64,000 nt of DNA, from assembly GCF_022201045.2 (NCBI RefSeq), contig NC_068562.1:7608001-7672000 (forward strand), given 5' to 3'. The position numbers and the translations under genes were made by a program. A model generated the notes under the pieces. It saw only the letters and a list, made by a program, of their open reading frames with translations. It searched no databases and was not told where the DNA came from. Below are positions 59,601 through 64,000 of this stretch, piece after piece; the stretch's first letter is position 1, and each line of letters opens with the position of its first letter. The stretch is from Citrus sinensis (Eukaryota > Streptophyta > Magnoliopsida > Sapindales > Rutaceae).

Positions 59601-60788
59601 AGTTTTGCTCACTGGTATGTTCTGCAAAGTGGATATATATGTATATATATATATAGGGTTTAGGGTACAAGTTATCTCTGCCCTTTGTCTAAACTATGTT
59701 AATTGCTTATGCAGATGATACGTGATGGATATCTCATTGAAGATCGTATTCAAGCAAAACCAACACGCATGAATATCGCCCCTAGCATTCAACCAAATAC
59801 TGCTGGAACTCCCCCGAGTAATTTGGGAGTTGAGATGCAGCAGTATGCCGAAACAGTTCCTGGCCAGACATCAGGCGAGGTTGCAAAGCCAGCCAATAGC
59901 AGTAATCCACCTTTAAACTCACCTCATAATGTACTACCTGGCACAAGGATGCTTCCTCCTGGAAACCCTCAAGGATTTCTGTCTGGTGTTTCAGTGCCTG
60001 CAAGGCCACAACAGGTTGATCAACAACCATCACTCCAGGCTCAGCAGCAACCACAGCAACAACAGCAGCCACAAAGTCAACACTCCTTGATTCAGCAGCA
60101 GCAGCAGCAGTTCCAGAGATCACCGATGATGCTTGGTGCAAATACACTCTCACACATGAATGCTTTCAACCAGAATTCAAACATGCATTTGGGTAATCCC
60201 ATGGTCAATAAGCCTCCCTCTCTCCCACTTCAGATGTTGCAGCCCCAGCAGCAGCAGCAGCAGCAGCAACCACAGCCGCAGACACAAATGCCGAGAAAAT
60301 TGATGATGGGACTTGGAAATACGGCGGGTATGGGGAACATGGGAAACAACATGGTTGGGCTTGGGGGCCTAGGCAATACCATGGGCATAGGAGCTGCACG
60401 GGGAATAGGAGGAACAGGAATGTCATCGCCTATGACACCTATATCTACTATGGGTAATGTGGGTCAAAACTCGATGAATCTGAGCCAGGCTTCGAATCTC
60501 ACCAATACACTATCCCAGCAGCTTCGATCTGGAAAATTAACTCCAGCACAAGCTGCTTTAATGGCATCCAGACTTAGAATCAGAGCTGGCATGTTGGGGC
60601 ATCCTCAGTCTGGCATAGCTGGAATCCCTGGAGCAAGACAGATGCTGCCGAGCTCAGCTGGTATTTCATCAATGCTGGGCCAACATCTGAACCGAGCAAA
60701 CATGACCCCCATGCAACGGACAGCAATGGGACCAATGGGGCCTATGGGTCCACCAAAGATGAATCTTTATATGAACCAACAGCAACAG

Positions 60789-60824
<36 letters not shown>

Positions 60825-61250
60825 ATGCAGTTTCAACAGCAACAACAGCAGCAGTTTCAACAACATCAAATTCAGCAGCAGCAGCAATTACAGCTGCCAC
60901 AGCAGCAGCTGCAACAACAGCAGCAAGAAACAACCTCACCATTGCAGGCCGTAGTTTCCCCTTCGCAGGTAGGCTCACCGTCAACCATGGGAATTCCACA
61001 ATTGAACCAACAACCTCAGCCACAGCAACCTCAGCAGCAGTTGAGTCCTCAACAGTTGAGCCAAAGAACTCCAATGAGCCCACAAATGAGTTCAGGGGCA
61101 ATCCATGGCATGAGTGCTGGCGGTAATCCAGATCCTTGTCCTGCTAGCCCACAGTTAAGCTCCCAGACCCTTGGTTCAGTTGGCAGCATCACTAATTCTC
61201 CTATGGAGCTGCAAGGTGTTAACAAAAGTAACTCTATTGGCAATGCTTAG
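53688..61250 (+). CDS. PHL: Spt20-domain, poly-Q protein like PHYTOCHROME-DEPENDENT LATE-FLOWERING
   Basis: Twelve exons give 1323 residues: 53688-53816, 54815-54869, 54948-55012, 55125-55208, 55711-55791, 56258-56419, 56505-56603, 56688-58036, 58488-58708, 58804-58955, 59576-59614, 59715-61250. The start MGVSFKVSKTGKRFVPKP and the Spt20-like domain (about 60-190: FTLNVYPDGYSIEKPSE, LPGDLLDDIPCKFVDGTIVC) match plant PHL. The middle is Ser/Pro-rich with a basic nuclear-type patch (MRHLRRKRLRQM). A conserved block (VRSRMIMLEKPNDGTVAFYY) precedes a Gln-rich C-terminus with a long Gln run near 60778-60830. In Arabidopsis PHL binds phyB and CONSTANS and promotes flowering; the Spt20 fold suggests a SAGA-type co-activator role. 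Phases close throughout. Confidence 0.92.
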
Positions 61251-63092
61251 ATATTTTCTGAAGGGTTCCTATAAACAACAGCGGCTCCATTTCAGAGGTC
61301 ATTCTCAGTTTGCAAAAATAGGCCCAGAAATGGCATTGAATTCTTCAGCATATAAGATCAGCACGAAAGGTGAAGTGTTTATAGGATTTTATTTATTTAG
61401 TTTTCTTTTCCTAGAATGTAATAAGCTCAAGCGTAGGAATGTATAAATTATAAATAATTGACCATTTATTTGCCTTCTGGGCAAAGGTTCTCTTGATTAT
61501 GAAGTCGCTGTTAGCTAGAACTTGTGGAGTAAAATCTAGTGTTTGGTTTAATTAACTTAAGTATCATTAGATTTTTATCAAACATTTTGGGATTCTAACT
61601 GTATTCAAGCTAAATGAGGGGGATCTTACAGTAGATTTCCATTTTTTTTTCCCTTGTGTAGATTTCTTTAATGCTAAACACTTCCCTTTCACTCCAGTGG
61701 AGCGGGGTCAAAAACTTAAGATCTTTATATCATTACAAGAGAGTTCTTTATAGTGAATTCAACTTACACGCAAGAAGGTGATAATATTTGTTTTAGGAGT
61801 GTTTGACAGTATTTTGTTTAAAAACTATCTTTAATAAATAATTTCTTCCTATACTTTCAAGAATGACCATTGAGCTTCTTTTCGCAATTTATTAATGCAT
61901 AACATATTGAAATGTTTCTTTGATTCTTTCTTGTCAGTCCTCAGATAGATTTAGGGATCCAGTTATGTTGCAACTGTGGTATGGTACCACAATTGCTTTC
62001 AGTCATTCAATCCAGTTAATGTAACTGTACAACTGTGAATCCAACAGTTGAAAACAATCATGGTACCATACCACAGTTGCAACATAGTTTTGTCCTAAAT
62101 TTAGATTTCTTTTTTTGGCCCTAAGCCTCGAGAAAAAATTGAAAACTTTCAATCTCAAACCTCAAAGGTGGCTGGCAGCTTCTGATTTATTGGTTTAACC
62201 AAAAACAAGAAAAATGAAATTTAACATTAAAAGAATAAGTAAAGAAAGTAATCATTATGTCACGCCCTCCTTAAAAATAAAAAATAAACACAAAACAAAT
62301 ATTACGTGAATCTTCCTCTTGGCATATATTCCTTGTAATTTGGTTGTGAATAGAATTATAGATTGAGCGTATATGAAAATGTAGAAATTATTTCATAAAA
62401 TCGTGTTCACTCAACGATGTTATGCCAATGCAACTTATTTGGAAATATTTTAACAAGGAAAAAAAAAGTTTTGGGATGTCTAACTTTTTAGTCAAGAAAA
62501 GTATTTCTGAGGGTAGTTTAGCAATTTCAAATTATCCTGACTGCACACATACATTAAAAAAAAAAAAACATTTTTTATAAAGCATACCAGTAGCTTGGCA
62601 GAACGCCAGAACCGGCTTATTTGAGTAATTTCTCTTGCAAATTCAGCATAAAAAATTACAAAAAGGTTGAAGTGTGGGGACGTGTGTTTGAGTGTGTAAA
62701 ACAAATGCTTCCCTTCTGTCTCGTTTTTCTTTTTCCGGGGGGCAATGTATCTGATGAGAAAGCTGCTCAAAGGTTAGTTCGATACTTGTGAGTAAATTAA
62801 GCATGTAATTTATGTTCAATTATTAATTTATCAAAAATTTATTAAACAATTCATTAATTTTCTTCTTGAAATCATGATGATTTGATATTGATTTGGTTCC
62901 ACCACACCTGTTAGAATACAAATTTTACATTTCTCACTTTCTATATGCATGCGTGTGGTATCTATTTCTTTTCTGTTTATGAGATAGACAACACGCACGC
63001 TTGCAGTTGCATCCACTCACTTTTGATCGTTTCTTTGTTTAACATAAGCATCAGCTTTAGCTAGCTGAGCTTACAAAGGAGTTTGAGAATCC
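61251..63092. other. Intergenic region between PHL and the last NLR-like gene
   Basis: It contains the PHL 3' UTR, a MITE-like inverted repeat (61951-62097) and AT-rich DNA. No gene is seen. Confidence 0.45.
61951..62097. mobile_element. MITE-like inverted repeat
   Basis: Arms of about 45 bp, starting TTAGGGATCC at the left and ending TTTTGTCCTAA at the right, share TATGTTGCAACTGTGGTATG and GGTACCA exactly in inverted form, around a spacer of about 60 bp. The flanking target duplication is unclear (AGAT/TTAG). There is no coding capacity. Confidence 0.65.
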
Positions 63093-64000
63093 ATGGCTGC
63101 GGAGGCAACCATTGTGCCTGTGGTAAGGATACTGAAAGAGCTGTCTCGAGAGAAGTTTGAAGATGAAGGATTGGTTGCTCAACTGATAAATTCCAGTGAA
63201 GAACTAGAAAAAGTTAGGAAGTCCTGGGAAGAAAAGGAAATTAATGACGTAAGTCCCAAGCTTCTAAACGCTGTTTCCCAAGTACAGGACATCACAGACA
63301 CATTCCGAATTGAAAATTGTAAAAGGGTTTACCTAGGTGTCATCTCTTTGAGGTCTTCTACTGTCCAAGCTCGTTTCAGAAAAAAGATAAAGGAATTAGT
63401 GAGTGGCATTCGAGAAGAATCAGAAAAGATGCTGCTGGAAGTACAATCGGGGGGAAGTAGTACTGTTGATAATGCTGAACGTTCTGGTGAGATTTCGGGA
63501 AAGATCACTAGTGCTGAAAACGTTGATTCTGCTAAGAAAACGGGCATTTTGGATTTGAACAAGGAAGTCAATAAGTTAGCTGACTTTTTAATCCGTAGCC
63601 ACTCGTCACTTTTCACCATTTCGGTGGTGGATGTTGCAGGATCAGTAATGACAACTGACTTGTGGAAATCGTACGAGTGTGAAACTGTCAAGGAGTACTT
63701 TCAATGCCGTGCTTGGGTCCCAGTTCCTGAAGAGCTTGAACGGAGAGAACTTGTTACTGACATATTGAAACAAGTCGGAGGATCTAAGGTGGAAAAGCAG
63801 CTGGATCCGCAGAAAAAGCTACGCAAGCTGTTCACTGAGAACAGGTATCTAGTAGTGATAATTAATGCCCGGACACCTGATATTTGGGACATTCTCAAGT
63901 ATCTTTTTCCGAATTCATCCAATGGTAGCAGGGTGATTTTAAGTTTTCAAGAAGCTGATGCGGCAAGGTGCCGGAATATGAGTTTCTTTGGAGGAGAGTC
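63093..64000 (+). CDS. NB-LRR-like protein, 5' part (runs off the window)
   Basis: An open frame from ATG (MAAEATIVPVVRILKELS) continues to the window end, 302 residues, so the LRR part is not visible. The first 150 residues are charged and helical like an Rx-type coiled-coil domain (LINSSEELEKVRKSWEEKE). The expected P-loop near residues 177-190 reads VVDVAGSVMTTDLW, with no GK[T/S]; the kinase-2 place near 250-262 reads YLVVIINARTPDIW, without the aspartate pair; then SRVILSFQEAD at the RNBS-B place. RPP13/R1-like ancestry is the best reading, with nucleotide binding probably lost. It differs from the NLR at 17-20 kb and is not a recent copy of it. Confidence 0.75.
   Translation, partial: MAAEATIVPVVRILKELSREKFEDEGLVAQLINSSEELEKVRKSWEEKEINDVSPKLLNAVSQVQDITDTFRIENCKRVYLGVISLRSSTVQARFRKKIKELVSGIREESEKMLLEVQSGGSSTVDNAERSGEISGKITSAENVDSAKKTGILDLNKEVNKLADFLIRSHSSLFTISVVDVAGSVMTTDLWKSYECETVKEYFQCRAWVPVPEELERRELVTDILKQVGGSKVEKQLDPQKKLRKLFTENRYLVVIINARTPDIWDILKYLFPNSSNGSRVILSFQEADAARCRNMSFFGGE

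Overview
This is nuclear DNA from a dicotyledonous plant. The genes have many short exons, AT-rich introns and intergenic DNA, and the window holds MITEs, LINE remnants and a Tat-type Ty3/gypsy element. The host proteins look like those of a woody rosid; Citrus or a relative is my best guess from recollection, not proof.

Layout. 0.25-1.1 kb: a JAZ/TIFY jasmonate repressor (+). 2.0-2.7 kb: a decayed LINE ORF2 tail (-). 5.4-9.8 kb: a three-RRM oligouridylate-binding protein, UBP1 type (+, 12 exons). 10.66-10.76 kb: a perfect 43-bp-arm hairpin between convergent genes. 11.0-14.1 kb: FLU, the chloroplast TPR regulator of tetrapyrrole synthesis (-, 5 exons). 14.3 and 16.7 kb: two MITEs. 17.1-20.2 kb: a CC-NB-LRR gene (-) with degenerate nucleotide-binding motifs; 21.3-22.0 kb: a truncated, frameshifted copy of its 5' end and promoter. 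22.4-25.5 kb: a DUF4220/DUF594 membrane protein (+) carrying an unusual charged repeat.

25.84-37.25 kb: an 11.4-kb LTR retrotransposon of the Tat lineage with a perfect 5-bp target duplication (AGTTA). Its LTRs look identical except for one 56-bp repeat unit, yet gag, pol and integrase are interrupted. It carries nine copies of a 121-bp tandem repeat and a spliced antisense gene. It sits exactly at the 5' edge of an older related LTR (37.25-38.01 kb).

39.5-52.4 kb: NUP107 of the nuclear pore outer ring (+, 24 exons), with a LINE tail antisense in its last intron. 53.7-61.3 kb: a Spt20-domain, poly-Q protein like PHYTOCHROME-DEPENDENT LATE-FLOWERING (+, 12 exons). 62.0 kb: a third MITE-like inverted repeat. 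63.1 kb to the end: the start of a second NB-LRR-like gene with no P-loop lysine.

The host genes are independent units with no operon logic: hormone repression, RNA binding, chlorophyll precursor control, nuclear transport, flowering-time transcription and immunity. Exon boundaries were placed by hand from splice signals, phase and remembered family proteins; the phase arithmetic closes for JAZ, UBP1, FLU, NUP107 and PHL. The points most worth a second look are the JAZ protein with a divergent degron and a terminal EAR motif, the two NLR-type genes with broken nucleotide-binding motifs, the charged repeat in the DUF4220 protein, the apparent GA-AG intron in NUP107, and the antisense gene and hairpin satellite inside the young retrotransposon.
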